Shown: positions 36,362 to 46,282, counted from the stretch's first letter. The stretch is 64,000 bases of DNA from Pseudoduganella violaceinigra DSM 15887 (GCF_000425385.1 NZ_AUDI01000009.1:248001-312000), one strand, 5' to 3'. The notes: a model not told the origin generated them from the sequence alone. Program-made: numbers and translations.

Positions 36362-37465
36362 GTGCAGTACCAGGACCCGAGCTTCGCGGCCGCCCTGGTC
36401 GCGTGGCAGAAACAGCACGGGCGCCACGGCCTGCCGTGGCAGAACACGCGCGACGCCTACCTGGTGTGGCTGTCCGAAATCATGCTGCAGCAGACCCAGG
36501 TCGCGGCGGTACTGGGCTATTACGCGCGCTTCCTGGAGCGCTTTCCCACCCTGGCCTCGCTGGCCGCCGCTTCCGTCGACGATGTGATGGCGCAGTGGGC
36601 CGGCCTCGGTTACTACACCCGGGCCCGCAACCTGCATAAATGCGCGCAGCGCGTGGTCGCAGAGTACGGCGGCGTGTTCCCGTCCGACCCGGCCCTGCTG
36701 GCCGAACTGCCCGGCATCGGGCGTTCCACGGCGGCCGCCATCGCGGCATTCTCCGCCGGCCGGCGCGCCGCCATCATGGACGGCAATGTGAAGCGCGTGT
36801 TTGCGCGCGTGTTCGGCATTGACACCTACCCGGGCGAGCGCAGGACGGAGGAAGCCATGTGGGCGCGCGCGGAAGCGCTCGCCCCCGACGAAGACATCGA
36901 AGCCTACACCCAGGGCTTGATGGACATGGGCGCGACCCTGTGCACGCGCAGCAGCCCGTCCTGCGAACGCTGCCCGATGCAGGCGCGCTGCGTGGCCTAC
37001 GCCACCGGCCGCACCGCCGAACTGCCGGTGCGTAAGCCGAAGAAGGCCACGCCGGAGAAAGCGGCGCGCATGCTGCTGCTGGTCGACCGCGGCCAGGTGC
37101 TGCTGGAGCAGCGCCCCGCCGTTGGCATCTGGGGCGGCCTGCTGTCGCTGCCCGAGCTGGACGGCCACCTGCCGCTGGCGGACGCCGGGGAGCCGGCAGC
37201 GGATGCGGCGGTTGCCGCCGCCGTGCAGCCATTCGGCGTCATGGAATCGCTGGAGCGCCTGCTGCCGGTGATGCACGTCTTCACCCATTACAAGCTGCAC
37301 ATCCAGCCGCTGCTGGTCACGCTGTCGTCGCGCGCCGCGCTGGCCGGCGAACAGCGCTACCAATGGCTCGACGCCGGCGCCCTGCCTGGCGCGGCCCTAC
37401 CGGCCCCCATCAAGAAGCTGCTGCTTGAGCTGCTCGGCGAACACCGCCAGGCGCGCATCTTCTGA
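36362..37465 (+). CDS. mutY: A/G-specific adenine glycosylase MutY
   Basis: 367-residue enzyme that removes adenine mispaired with 8-oxoguanine. The catalytic glutamate is in SEIMLQQTQV, the helix-hairpin-helix is LPGIGRSTA, and the catalytic aspartate is in IMDGNVKR. A [4Fe-4S] loop with C-x6-C-x2-C-x5-C spacing follows. The C-terminal NUDIX-like domain (about residues 235-360) recognises 8-oxoG. The start is a GTG placed immediately after the dynamin stop codon, so translation is coupled. Confidence 0.96.
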   Translation: MQYQDPSFAAALVAWQKQHGRHGLPWQNTRDAYLVWLSEIMLQQTQVAAVLGYYARFLERFPTLASLAAASVDDVMAQWAGLGYYTRARNLHKCAQRVVAEYGGVFPSDPALLAELPGIGRSTAAAIAAFSAGRRAAIMDGNVKRVFARVFGIDTYPGERRTEEAMWARAEALAPDEDIEAYTQGLMDMGATLCTRSSPSCERCPMQARCVAYATGRTAELPVRKPKKATPEKAARMLLLVDRGQVLLEQRPAVGIWGGLLSLPELDGHLPLADAGEPAADAAVAAAVQPFGVMESLERLLPVMHVFTHYKLHIQPLLVTLSSRAALAGEQRYQWLDAGALPGAALPAPIKKLLLELLGEHRQARIF

Positions 37466-37543
37466 TCGCACGCGGGAACGATGCCGTTACGCCAGGGTGC
37501 ACGGCCGTCCCGCTGACGCGGACGTCGCGTGGACTGCGCCGCC

Positions 37544-38179
37544 TCACCCCCGGTGCATGCGGCGCGTCAGCAAATTGCCCAGCGGGCGCCCCAGGAACAG
37601 CAGCATGAAGGCGGTGTTGGCGATGCCCGGCGCCCGGCCCGCCAGCAGCACGGTCAGACCGGCGATGAGGATCAGGGTGCCCTGGCGGATGCAGACGCCG
37701 GCGTAGGTCGCCTTGTCCATGGGGTGCGCGCACAGCTCCGGGTGTTTATAGATGCGCGCGGCCACCAGCAGCGAGCCGACGGCCATGATGGTCATCACGG
37801 CCGCATACACCAACTGCGCCAGCTGCGACAGGAAGCGGCCATTCACAGCCGACGCGAACGGCAGCAGGCTGGCCCCCGCCAGCAGCAGGATGGTGTAGCA
37901 CAGCAAGGGCCCGTCGACATGGCGCACATAGCTGTACAGGCGGTGGTTGCCGACCCAGAAAATGGCCAGCACCAGGAAGCTGATGACCCAGGAGCCGAAG
38001 GTGGGCGCCAGTTCGCCCAGCACATGCAGCAGCTCGGCGCTGCTGGTGGCCTGCACATGTTCGGGCAGTTTCAGTTCGATCACCAGCAAGGTCATGGCGA
38101 CGGCGAAGATGCCGTCGACCAGGGCTTCGATACGATGCTTGCTCAGTTGCGGGACGGCGGCGAGGGAGGTGTCGTTCAT
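37544..38179 (-). CDS. TMEM175-family (DUF1211) potassium channel-like protein
   Basis: 211-residue protein with six predicted helices. The signature helix reads HRIEALVDGIFAVAMTLLVIEL, matching the FS/VD-xxFAI-xxTLLV pattern that forms the pore helix in bacterial TMEM175 channels. Bacterial members are tetrameric K+-permeable leak channels without a P-loop. It is convergent with mutY and not obviously in an operon. Confidence 0.85.
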   Translation of the reverse strand: MNDTSLAAVPQLSKHRIEALVDGIFAVAMTLLVIELKLPEHVQATSSAELLHVLGELAPTFGSWVISFLVLAIFWVGNHRLYSYVRHVDGPLLCYTILLLAGASLLPFASAVNGRFLSQLAQLVYAAVMTIMAVGSLLVAARIYKHPELCAHPMDKATYAGVCIRQGTLILIAGLTVLLAGRAPGIANTAFMLLFLGRPLGNLLTRRMHRG

Positions 38180-38238
38180 GGCTCTTCTGGCAAGTTGTGT
38201 TTGCCGGAAGAGTAACCCGCCCCGGGCCCCGATGCAAG

Positions 38239-39369
38239 CTAGAGGTTTTCCAGCGAATATAGGCGGCGGTGCTCGGCGATCGCGTAGCGGTCGGTCATGC
38301 CGGCGATGTAGTCGGCCACGCGGCGCGCCTGCGCCGTGGCCTCGCCCCCCGCCACCCGGTAGTCGGGCGGCAGCAGCGAAGGATCGGCGGCGAATGCCTG
38401 GTACAGCTCGCGCACCATGCGGCTGGCCTTCAGGCGCATGCGGTTGACCTTATAGTGCCGGTACAGGTTCTCGTGCAGGAAGCGCTTCAGCTCCGTGGCA
38501 TCCTTGCGCAGCCGGTCCGAGAAGCGGATCAGGGGCGGCGCGGCGCGCACCTCGTCCAGGCTGCGCGGCGCGTGCGCCGCGATGCGCGCCTGCGATGTGG
38601 CGATCAGGTCGTCGGCCAGCGCCGTGATCAGGCGGCGCAGGGTTTCGTAGATGGCGCGCCGGCCGGACAGGCCCGGATGCGCCGCCTGCACCTCGCGCCA
38701 CAGGCGGCCGAAGAATGCCACCTGCTCCAGCTGGGCGATGGTGATCAGGCCGGAGCGCAGGCCGTCGTCGATATCGTGGCTGTTGTAGGCGATTTCGTCG
38801 GCCAGGTTGGTCAGCTGGGCTTCCAGCGAAGGCTGGGTCTTGTCGAGGAAGCGCTGTCCCACTTCGCCCAGCTGGCGCGCATTGTTCACCGAGCAGTGCT
38901 TCAGGATGCCTTCGCGCGTTTCGAACATCAGGTTCAAGCCGTCGAAGGCGCCGTATTGCTCTTCCAGCAGGTCGACCACGCGCAGGCTTTGCAGGTTGTG
39001 CTCGAAGCCGCCGTGTTCCTTCATGCATTCATGCAGCACGTCCTGCCCCACATGGCCGAAGGGCGTGTGCCCCAGGTCGTGCGCCAGGGCGATCGCTTCC
39101 ACCAGGTCTTCGTTCAGGCGCAGGTTGCGCGCCAGCGAGCGGCCGATCTGCGCCACTTCCAGGCTGTGCGTCAGGCGCGTGCGGAACAGGTCGCCCTCGT
39201 GGTTGAGGAAGACCTGGGTCTTGTATTCAAGCCGGCGGAAGGCGGTCGAATGGATGATGCGGTCGCGGTCGCGCTGGAACTGCGAACGCGAGGCGTGCGG
39301 CGTTTCCGGGAAGCGGCGGCCGCGCCCCTGGCCGGAATGTGCCGCGTAGGGGGCGAGCGTCTCTTCCAT
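38239..39369 (-). CDS. dgt: Deoxyguanosinetriphosphate triphosphohydrolase (Dgt-like)
   Basis: 376-residue HD-domain dNTPase that splits dNTPs to nucleoside and triphosphate. The metal-binding set is visible as the histidine in LTHSLEVAQ, the HD pair in [13 protein letters not shown] and a late aspartate in NSHDIDDGL. The length matches the dGTPase-like group common in betaproteobacteria. It starts 3 bp after the aroKB stop codon, so it belongs to the pil-aro-dgt unit. Confidence 0.93.
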   Translation of the reverse strand: MEETLAPYAAHSGQGRGRRFPETPHASRSQFQRDRDRIIHSTAFRRLEYKTQVFLNHEGDLFRTRLTHSLEVAQIGRSLARNLRLNEDLVEAIALAHDLGHTPFGHVGQDVLHECMKEHGGFEHNLQSLRVVDLLEEQYGAFDGLNLMFETREGILKHCSVNNARQLGEVGQRFLDKTQPSLEAQLTNLADEIAYNSHDIDDGLRSGLITIAQLEQVAFFGRLWREVQAAHPGLSGRRAIYETLRRLITALADDLIATSQARIAAHAPRSLDEVRAAPPLIRFSDRLRKDATELKRFLHENLYRHYKVNRMRLKASRMVRELYQAFAADPSLLPPDYRVAGGEATAQARRVADYIAGMTDRYAIAEHRRLYSLENL

Positions 39370-39372
39370 GCC

Positions 39373-41019
39373 TTATTCCGTGCAGGCGGCCAGGGTTTGC
39401 AGCAGCAGCTCGCGCGGCGCCGTCGTGACGCGCGCCTGGCCCAGGGCGTCGAGCAGGATGAACTTGATGTCGCCGCCCTCGTTCTTCTTGTCCACTTCCA
39501 TCAGCTCCAGCCAGCGCGCGGCGCCCAGGTCGGGCGCCGCGAACGGCAGGCCGGCGGCCGCCACCAGGTCGCGGATGCGTTCCACGGCGGCGCTGTCGAT
39601 CCAGCCCAGGCGCTGCGACAAATCCGCCGCCATCACCATGCCGCAGCCAACGGCCTCGCCGTGCAGCCAGGCGCCGTAGCCCATGCCGGCCTCGATGGCG
39701 TGGCCGAAGGTGTGGCCGAAATTCAGGATCGCGCGCAGGCCGCCTTCGCGTTCATCCTGGCGCACGATGTCGGCCTTGATTTCGCAGGAGCGCGCGATAG
39801 CGTAGGCCAGCGCGGCCTTGTCGCGCGCCAGCAGCAGGCCCATATTGGCCTCGATCCATTCGAAGAAAGGCAGGTCGATGATGCAGCCGTACTTGATCAC
39901 TTCGGCAAGGCCGGCCGACAGTTCGCGCAGCGGCAGCGTCTCCAGGGTGGCGGTGTCGGCGATCACCGCCTTGGGCTGGTAGAAGGCGCCGATCATGTTC
40001 TTGCCCAGCGGATGGTTGATGCCGGTCTTGCCGCCCACCGAGGAATCGACCTGCGACAGCAAGGTGGTCGGCACCTGCACGAAGTCGACGCCGCGCATAT
40101 AGGAGGCGGCCGCGTAGCCGGTCATATCGCCGATCACGCCGCCGCCCAGGGCCACCAGGGTGGTCTTGCGGTCGGCCTTATTGGCCAGCAGCGCATCGAA
40201 CACCTTCATCAGCGACGCCCAGTGTTTGTGCTCTTCGCCGTCCGGCAGCACCACTTCGATCACTTCCTTGCCGGCCGCGAGCAGCGGGGCGCGCACGCGC
40301 TCCATGTACAGCGGGGCCACGGTGTCGTTGGAGACGATCGCTACTTTCGTGCCGCCCACATGCCTTGGCAGCAGGCTGGCGTCGTCCAGCAGCGCAGGGC
40401 CGATGACGATCGGGTAGCTGCGTTCGGCCAGGTCGACGTTGAGCAGGATACTGGTTTGTTCATTCATTGCGGGTTGTGCCTTGGTCACGCAGTTGGGCGC
40501 GGCCTGGCAGGCCAGCGCGTCGAGCTGGTTGATGATGGTCTGGAGCATCGATTGTACGTTAGGACGGCCGGTGTCGACGACCAGGTCGGCCATCTCCAGG
40601 TACAGCGGCTCGCGCTGCGCCAGCAATTCTTCCAGCTTGCGGCGCGGGTCGGCCGTCTGCAGCAGCGGCCGGTTCTTGTCGTGCGCAGTGCGCGCCAGGA
40701 TCGCATTGACGGTGGCGCGCAGGTAGACGACGGTGCCGCGCTCCATGAGCAGGGCACGGCTGCCGGCGTCGAGGATGGCGCCGCCGCCGGTGGCCAGTAC
40801 GATGCCCTGCTCGCTGGCCAGCTCGCGTATCACTTCGGCCTCGCGCCGCCGGAACGCCGCTTCGCCTTCGATTTCGAAGATCCACGGGATCGAGGCCCCC
40901 GTGCGGCTTTCGATTTCATGGTCCGAATCGACAAAGCGCAGGCCCAGCTTGCGGGCCAGCTGGCGGCCGATGGTCGTCTTGCCCGCCCCCATCAACCCAA
41001 CTAAATATACATTTTGCAT
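39373..41019 (-). CDS. Bifunctional shikimate kinase/3-dehydroquinate synthase AroKB fusion
   Basis: A single 548-residue frame with no stop between two enzymes. Residues 1 to about 170 are shikimate kinase (Walker [10 protein letters not shown] at 8-16, shikimate-binding region FVDSDHEIE, lid KNRPLL). A linker of roughly 15 residues leads to residues 185-548, 3-dehydroquinate synthase (NAD loop [11 protein letters not shown], metal ligands in [11 protein letters not shown] and [11 protein letters not shown]). They catalyse steps 5 and 2 of the shikimate pathway. A methionine at residue 185 (40467) could also start a separate AroB, but its ribosome-binding site is weak. In most relatives aroK and aroB are separate adjacent genes. 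Confidence 0.9.
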   Translation of the reverse strand: MQNVYLVGLMGAGKTTIGRQLARKLGLRFVDSDHEIESRTGASIPWIFEIEGEAAFRRREAEVIRELASEQGIVLATGGGAILDAGSRALLMERGTVVYLRATVNAILARTAHDKNRPLLQTADPRRKLEELLAQREPLYLEMADLVVDTGRPNVQSMLQTIINQLDALACQAAPNCVTKAQPAMNEQTSILLNVDLAERSYPIVIGPALLDDASLLPRHVGGTKVAIVSNDTVAPLYMERVRAPLLAAGKEVIEVVLPDGEEHKHWASLMKVFDALLANKADRKTTLVALGGGVIGDMTGYAAASYMRGVDFVQVPTTLLSQVDSSVGGKTGINHPLGKNMIGAFYQPKAVIADTATLETLPLRELSAGLAEVIKYGCIIDLPFFEWIEANMGLLLARDKAALAYAIARSCEIKADIVRQDEREGGLRAILNFGHTFGHAIEAGMGYGAWLHGEAVGCGMVMAADLSQRLGWIDSAAVERIRDLVAAAGLPFAAPDLGAARWLELMEVDKKNEGGDIKFILLDALGQARVTTAPRELLLQTLAACTE

Positions 41020-41101
41020 GCACGCATGATAGCTCAAATTGCGGCGGGGCAGTCCGCGCCGGGGCCGGTGCGGGCGGCGCCGGCCAGCGCGGCCAACGAC
41101 A

Positions 41102-41133
41102 AACGGCCCCGGACATTGCTGTCCGGGGCCGTT
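41102..41133 (-). terminator. Hairpin terminator between pilQ and aroKB
   Basis: ACGGCCCCGGACA and TGTCCGGGGCCGT form a 13-base-pair stem with a four-base loop. On the minus strand it is followed by a short T-rich stretch (TTTGTCGTT). It would reduce read-through from the pil operon into aroKB. Confidence 0.7.
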
Positions 41134-41172
41134 CGGGCGTTGGCGGGAGCCGGCTGCCGCCGGCCGCGCCGC

Positions 41173-43332
41173 TTAACGCGTGGTCAGGCGGTCGGTCACG
41201 ATTTTCGGCGTGATGAACACCAGCAGCTCGGTCTTGTCGTTGGTGCGCGACGAGGTCTTGAACAGGTTGCCCAGGATCGGGACGTCGCCCAGCAGCGGCA
41301 CCTTGCTGACGGAATTACGTTCCACTTGCTGGTAGATACCGCCCAGCACCACGGTGCCGCCGTTTTCCACCATGACCTGGGTCTTGACGTGCTTGGTATC
41401 GATGGCGAAACCGGCGCGCGTTTCCTGGCCCACGGAATCCTTGTTGACGTCGACTTCCAGCACCACATTGCCGTCCGGGGTGATCTGCGGCACCACGTCC
41501 AGCTTCAGGTTGGCCTTGCGGAACACGATCGAGGTCGCGCCGCTGGAAGTGGCCACCTGGTATGGCAGTTCCACGCCCTGCTCGATGGTGGCGGCCGCTT
41601 TGTCGGCGGTGACCACGCGCGGGCTGGAGATGATCTTGCCGCTGCCATCGGCTTCCAGCGCCGACAGTTCCAGGTTCAGGAAGCGGTTGGCCGCCGCGTT
41701 GAACAGGCTGACCGCCAGGCTGCCCGCTTGGGCGCCGTTGATCGAGGCTGCCGGCAGGTTGATGAACTGGGTGTTGCCGTAGTCATCGATGCCGTTGTTG
41801 ACCTTGACCACGCCCTGGGCTTGGCCGAGACCGGTCTGGTTGCCGCTCACGCCGACGCGGGTATTGCCGCCCGCACCCCAGCCGGCGACGCCGCCGCGGA
41901 TGGCGCGCATGTCGGCGAAGCCCAGTTTGGCGCCCAGGTTCTTGGTGAAGGTGTCGGACGCTTCCACGATACGCGCTTCAATCAGCACCTGCTTGGTGGC
42001 GATGTCGGTCTTCTGGATCAGCTTGCGCACTTCTTCCAGCTTGGCGGCGATATCGGTCACGAACACCTGGTTGGTGCGTGGCTCGATGATGGCGCTGCCG
42101 CGCTTGGACAGGATGCGGTTCTTGGTGTCGCCCGCGTTTTCAATCCCGAACACGGTCTTGAACGCTTCCGCCTTCTGGTAGTTCAGCTGGAAGATTTCAG
42201 ACTTGAGCGGCTCCAGGTCGGCGATCTGCGCCTTCTGTTCCAGCTCCAGCTTTTCCTTGGTCAGCAGTTCTTCCTTGGGCGCGATCCACAGCACATTGCC
42301 GTTCTTGCGCATGTCCAGGCCCTTGGCATTGAGCACCACGTCCAGCGCGTGGTCCCATGGCACTTCCTTCAGGCGCAGGGTCAGGTTGCCCTGCACGCTG
42401 TCGCTGGTGATGATGTTCAGGCCCGAGATATCGGCAATGGCTTGCAGCGCCGCACGCACTTCCACGTTCTGGAAGTTGAACGACAGCTTCTCGCCGCGGT
42501 AGCCCTGGGTGCCCTGCACCAGCTTGTTCGGGTCTTCCTTGATCGGCTTGACATCCACCACCAGCTGGGTATCGCTCTGGTAGACGCTCTGCTCCCACAG
42601 GCCGTGCGCTTCCACGGTCATGCGCACGTTGTCGCCCTGCGGCACGGTGGTGACGCGGGTGATCGGGGTGCCGAAGTCGGTCACGTCCAGGCGGCGGCGC
42701 AGGGTATCCGGCAGGCCGGTCTTGAGGAAGTCGACCACCACGCCGGTCGGGGTCTGGCGCACGTCGACGGCAACCTGATTGTTCGGCAGGTCGATCACGA
42801 CGCGGCCTTCGCCGCCGGTGCCGCGGCGGAAATCGATGTCGCGCAGCTGCTGCTTGCCGGCCGGTGCCGGCGCCATCGCTGCAGCCACAGGCAAACCGCG
42901 CCCGTCGACCGCTTGCGCCACGCCGCCCGAACCATCGATGGTCAGGATCACGTTCTTGCCGTCAAGCGCGGTAGCGTAGTTCAGCGCGCGCTTGAGATTG
43001 AACACCAGGCGCGAACGTTCGCCGGCCTGCACCACATTGACGCTGGCCAGGTCGCCCACATTGATGTCCTGGCTGGTCTTGCCGGTGGCGTTGGTGGTGG
43101 CGCCGAAATCGAGCGCGATGCGCGACGGGTTGGTGATGGCAAAGCCGATCGGCAGCTTCTGCGGCACGTCCTTCATCGCGATCTTCACGATCACATTGCT
43201 ACCTTGCTGGTTAGCGGTGATCGATTCGATCGCATTGCCTGGCTGGGCCTGCGCGGCGGCGGCACTACCGGCCAGCGCCAGCACGACGCTAGCCTGGCGG
43301 CACAGACGCTTCAGGGTTCTGATGGCGATCAT
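41173..43332 (-). CDS. pilQ: Type IV pilus secretin PilQ
   Basis: 719-residue outer-membrane secretin. A signal peptide ends AAAQAQ. Two AMIN peptidoglycan-binding domains (about residues 35-260) precede an STN/N0 domain (about 300-370), an N1 domain and the C-terminal secretin barrel (about 480-715), ending GNLFKTSSRTNDKTELLVFITPKIV. It forms the gate through which the pilus fibre exits. Its start overlaps pilP by 4 bp. Confidence 0.96.
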   Translation of the reverse strand: MIAIRTLKRLCRQASVVLALAGSAAAAQAQPGNAIESITANQQGSNVIVKIAMKDVPQKLPIGFAITNPSRIALDFGATTNATGKTSQDINVGDLASVNVVQAGERSRLVFNLKRALNYATALDGKNVILTIDGSGGVAQAVDGRGLPVAAAMAPAPAGKQQLRDIDFRRGTGGEGRVVIDLPNNQVAVDVRQTPTGVVVDFLKTGLPDTLRRRLDVTDFGTPITRVTTVPQGDNVRMTVEAHGLWEQSVYQSDTQLVVDVKPIKEDPNKLVQGTQGYRGEKLSFNFQNVEVRAALQAIADISGLNIITSDSVQGNLTLRLKEVPWDHALDVVLNAKGLDMRKNGNVLWIAPKEELLTKEKLELEQKAQIADLEPLKSEIFQLNYQKAEAFKTVFGIENAGDTKNRILSKRGSAIIEPRTNQVFVTDIAAKLEEVRKLIQKTDIATKQVLIEARIVEASDTFTKNLGAKLGFADMRAIRGGVAGWGAGGNTRVGVSGNQTGLGQAQGVVKVNNGIDDYGNTQFINLPAASINGAQAGSLAVSLFNAAANRFLNLELSALEADGSGKIISSPRVVTADKAAATIEQGVELPYQVATSSGATSIVFRKANLKLDVVPQITPDGNVVLEVDVNKDSVGQETRAGFAIDTKHVKTQVMVENGGTVVLGGIYQQVERNSVSKVPLLGDVPILGNLFKTSSRTNDKTELLVFITPKIVTDRLTTR

Positions 43333-43856
43333 TTGGAGCTCTCCTTACTTTCCTGCAGTTCCAGCTTCGACATGCGCTCGACCCAGTCGCCGGCCGCATC
43401 CTGAACAATTTCACGCACCGTGATCGCGTCTTCATTGACGCCGGTGATCAAACCGTAATTCTGTCCCACGTATTGTCCCTTCTTGACCTGGTAGACGGTG
43501 CGGTCAATCTGCACCAGGCCATACACCACATTGTTTTTTTCCATATTGCCGACCATCTTCATGGCATCCAGCGGGAAGCTCTCGAGGAACTCCTTGCGCC
43601 GGTTCTGGTCCGGGGCTTGGGCCCCGCCCGGACGGCTCTTGGCCAGTTCGGTCAGCAGCTTGCTGGCATTGAACGGGTCCAGCGCATCGCCGGCCGCGTA
43701 AGCAAACGGCACGAAAGTCTTCGGCTCCGGCAGCGGCTTGACGGTCGGCTTGGTATTGGCCTCGACGTCCTTCATCCAGCTGCGTACCTGTTGCACATCG
43801 CTGTCGCCGCAAGCGGTCAACAGCAAGGCGCAGGCGAGGGGGGCGAACTTCTTCAT
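43329..43856 (-). CDS. pilP: Type IV pilus inner-membrane lipoprotein PilP
   Basis: 175-residue lipoprotein with lipobox LTAC after a short signal. A flexible linker is followed by the C-terminal beta-sandwich domain (about residues 90-170, YGLVQIDRTVYQVKKGQYVG), which binds the PilQ N0 domain. It overlaps both pilO and pilQ in ATGA junctions. Confidence 0.94.
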   Translation of the reverse strand: MKKFAPLACALLLTACGDSDVQQVRSWMKDVEANTKPTVKPLPEPKTFVPFAYAAGDALDPFNASKLLTELAKSRPGGAQAPDQNRRKEFLESFPLDAMKMVGNMEKNNVVYGLVQIDRTVYQVKKGQYVGQNYGLITGVNEDAITVREIVQDAAGDWVERMSKLELQESKESSK

Positions 43857-44548
43857 TGCGGGTTCCCTCCCTTGTTTTTCTTCTTCTCGTTGGCGGCCTG
43901 GCGCTGCTGGGCCACTTCTTCCGGATCGAGGTAGCGGAAGGTCTTGGCCGTGGCATTCAGTGTCAGCATGCCGGCGGCGGCGGCGTCCTTGGCGTCCTTG
44001 CTCTTGGTCTCCAGCGAGATATTGTTCAGCGTGACGATACGCGCCATGCCTGCCAGGTCGCCGGCGAAGGCGCCCAGGTCATGGTAGCTGCCATTGACGC
44101 GCAGTTCGATCGGCTGCTCGGCGTAGTACTCCTTGACGTCGACGCGGCTCGGCTTGAACAGCTCGAACGACAGGCCGCGCCCGGTGCCGGCATTGTTGAT
44201 GTCCGACAGCAGGGCCGCCATTTCGGCTTTACCCGGCAGTTGCTTTTCCATCTGCACCACGTATTTGTCGACCTGCTCCTTCTGGCGCTTGAGCTCCTCG
44301 AGGTTGACCGCCTGGCCCACCTTCAGGCTGAACTCGTCGCGCAGCTTCTGCTCCTGCGCCGCGCCCTGCTCGAGCTCCTCGTACTGGCCCTGCCAGTAGC
44401 CGAAATAGCCGCCCAGCACCGCCAAGCCAGCCACGCCGATTGCCAACAGCAGGCGCGGCAGGATTGGCCACAGGCCCGGATGGATACCATTCAGGTTCCG
44501 GAACTGGGAGCTGAGCGTTTCCCCTATATTTTTCAAATCAGTTGCCAT
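43853..44548 (-). CDS. pilO: Type IV pilus alignment protein PilO
   Basis: 231-residue bitopic protein. One transmembrane helix lies at about residues 30-50, followed by a coiled coil (about 55-110) and a ferredoxin-like periplasmic domain. It pairs with PilN. The ATG at 44548 (MATDLKNIGETL) is preferred over upstream starts, which would overlap pilN. Its Lys-rich C-terminus (EKKKNKGG) overlaps the pilP start. Confidence 0.93.
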   Translation of the reverse strand: MATDLKNIGETLSSQFRNLNGIHPGLWPILPRLLLAIGVAGLAVLGGYFGYWQGQYEELEQGAAQEQKLRDEFSLKVGQAVNLEELKRQKEQVDKYVVQMEKQLPGKAEMAALLSDINNAGTGRGLSFELFKPSRVDVKEYYAEQPIELRVNGSYHDLGAFAGDLAGMARIVTLNNISLETKSKDAKDAAAAGMLTLNATAKTFRYLDPEEVAQQRQAANEKKKNKGGNPQ

Positions 44549-44558
44549 AGTTGTGCTC

Positions 44559-45203
44559 TCAGGACTTGACAGCGGCATCGGCCTTGGCGCCTGGTTTGGC
44601 GCCCGGCTTGCCATCCGGGTTGTCGTCCTTGTCGCGTGGACGTTTGATCATGACCGACAGCTGGAATTCCACAATATTGCGGCCCCCCGTCTTATTGGGA
44701 CCGCTGCCGCCCATCGTGCCGGCCTTGACTTCGACCAGGTCCGGACGCTCCAGCCACGGCGAATTGCCGGACAGGTTGCGCAGCAGTTCGGAGACGCGCT
44801 CCTGCGACTGCGCACTGCCGGTCAGCGTGACTTTCAGCGCTTCCTGCTTGACCGATTTCAGGAACACGCCGGCCGGTGTCTGCTTGACCAGTTCGTCCAT
44901 CAAGTACACCGGCTGGTTGCGGTCGGCCTGCAAATCTTCCACCGCTTGCTGGCGCGCCTTCAGCGCATCGATTTCCTGGCGCAGCGTGGAAATTTCCGCG
45001 ATCTTTTTGTCCAGGTCGGCAATGGCGCCCTTCAGCACCTCTTGGCGCTGGGCCTGGATCGCCAGTTCGCGGGCGTTATAGCCGCCCACCATGGCGACAA
45101 CGGCAGCGCCCGACAGCAGGCCCACGCCCAGCAGGGCGTAGAAAGCGCTCTTGCGCAGCTTGCGCCGCGCCTCCCGGTGCGGGAGTAAGTTAATACGTAT
45201 CAT
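44559..45203 (-). CDS. pilN: Type IV pilus assembly protein PilN
   Basis: 214-residue bitopic protein. The cytoplasmic N-terminus MIRINLLPHRE is the conserved PilM-binding peptide. A transmembrane helix (about 19-40), a coiled coil and a periplasmic fold follow. The C-terminal tail is rich in Lys, Gly and Pro, longer than in Pseudomonas. It overlaps the pilM stop codon by one base. Confidence 0.94.
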   Translation of the reverse strand: MIRINLLPHREARRKLRKSAFYALLGVGLLSGAAVVAMVGGYNARELAIQAQRQEVLKGAIADLDKKIAEISTLRQEIDALKARQQAVEDLQADRNQPVYLMDELVKQTPAGVFLKSVKQEALKVTLTGSAQSQERVSELLRNLSGNSPWLERPDLVEVKAGTMGGSGPNKTGGRNIVEFQLSVMIKRPRDKDDNPDGKPGAKPGAKADAAVKS

Positions 45204-46282
45204 CAGCCAAACCTCCGCATGGCAAGGCCGCAGGCCACCAGGTACGCCGGCGCATCGCTGCGCAACGTTTGTTCACGCACGCCGGACGCCAGCTGCATGC
45301 CCTTGAACGGCGAAATGACGGCGCTGGAAATACGGGTGCGGCTGGCGATCATTTCCAGCATCCCCGGCAGCAGCGCGCAGCCGCCCGCCAGGAAGATCTG
45401 GTCGATCTTGGTGTACGGCGTCGAGGTGAAGAAGAACTGGATGGCGCGCGTGACTTCCAGCGCCGCCCCTTCCAGCCATGGCCCGAGCACGTCGGCCTGG
45501 TAATTCTCCGGCAGGTCGCCCGCCTTCTTGCGCGCCTCGGCTTCCTCGAAAGCCAGGCCGTAAGAACGCACGATATCCTGCGTCAGCGAATTGCCGCCGA
45601 AAGGCTGCTCGCGTTCATAGATGGTGGTGCCATCGAGCATGACGGAAATCTGCGTCGACACGGCGCCGATCTGGAACAGCGCGATCACCTGGCCGCCGCC
45701 GCCGTTAGGCAGCTGCGCGGTGACGCGGTCCAGCGCGGCGCGCGCGGCGTACGATTCGATGTCCATCACCGCCGCCTTCAGGCCGGCCGATTCGGCAATC
45801 GCCACCCGGTCCTCGACTTTTTCACGGCGCGCCGCGGCGAGCATGACTTCGATGTCCTCGGTGGAATTGGCAACCGGGCCGATCACGTCGAAGTCCAGGC
45901 TCACCTCGTCCAACGCGAACGGGATGTACTGGGCAGCTTCGGATTCGACCTGAATCTCCAGCTGTTCCTCGGACATGCCGGCCGGCAGCACGATTTTCTT
46001 GGTAATGACGGAAGCAGGCGGCATGCCCAGCGCGACGTGTTTGGCGCGCGTGCCGCTTTTCTTGATCAGGCGGCGTACCGCCTCGATCACTTGCTCCATA
46101 TTTTCGATATTGCCGTCGGCGACAGCGCCGCGTGGTAGCGGCTCCGTGGCGCAGCGCTCAAGGCGCAGGCCTTCCTTGCCTGTTTCAGACAATTCAACCA
46201 GGCGCACGCTTGAGGTGCTGATATCGAGGCCGACCAGCGGGCCTTGGTTGCCGCTGAACAGGGCTTTCAGGTCCAATGACAT
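45203..46282 (-). CDS. pilM: Type IV pilus actin-like ATPase PilM
   Basis: 359-residue cytoplasmic protein with the actin/FtsA fold. The phosphate-1 motif is VGLDISTSSVRLVEL near residue 16, and the C-terminal adenosine motif is IFLAGGCALLPG. It anchors the PilNOP alignment complex through the PilN N-terminus. It has an AGGAG ribosome-binding site and is the first gene of pilMNOPQ. Confidence 0.95.
   Translation of the reverse strand: MSLDLKALFSGNQGPLVGLDISTSSVRLVELSETGKEGLRLERCATEPLPRGAVADGNIENMEQVIEAVRRLIKKSGTRAKHVALGMPPASVITKKIVLPAGMSEEQLEIQVESEAAQYIPFALDEVSLDFDVIGPVANSTEDIEVMLAAARREKVEDRVAIAESAGLKAAVMDIESYAARAALDRVTAQLPNGGGGQVIALFQIGAVSTQISVMLDGTTIYEREQPFGGNSLTQDIVRSYGLAFEEAEARKKAGDLPENYQADVLGPWLEGAALEVTRAIQFFFTSTPYTKIDQIFLAGGCALLPGMLEMIASRTRISSAVISPFKGMQLASGVREQTLRSDAPAYLVACGLAMRRFG

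Noticed and set aside
34562..37363. Minus-strand open frame of about 930 codons opposite the dynamin and mutY genes
   Set aside because: It covers two genes with intact motifs and encodes a Gln/His/Arg-rich sequence without domain character.
39373..41019. Frameshift artefact as the explanation of the AroKB fusion
   Set aside because: Both domains are in one frame with no disrupted motif and a normal-looking linker, so I report a fusion; read data could still overturn this.
38269..43404. Two long plus-strand frames opposite dgt, aroKB and pilQ
   Set aside because: Both are antisense to well-conserved enzymes and a secretin and show shadow composition.
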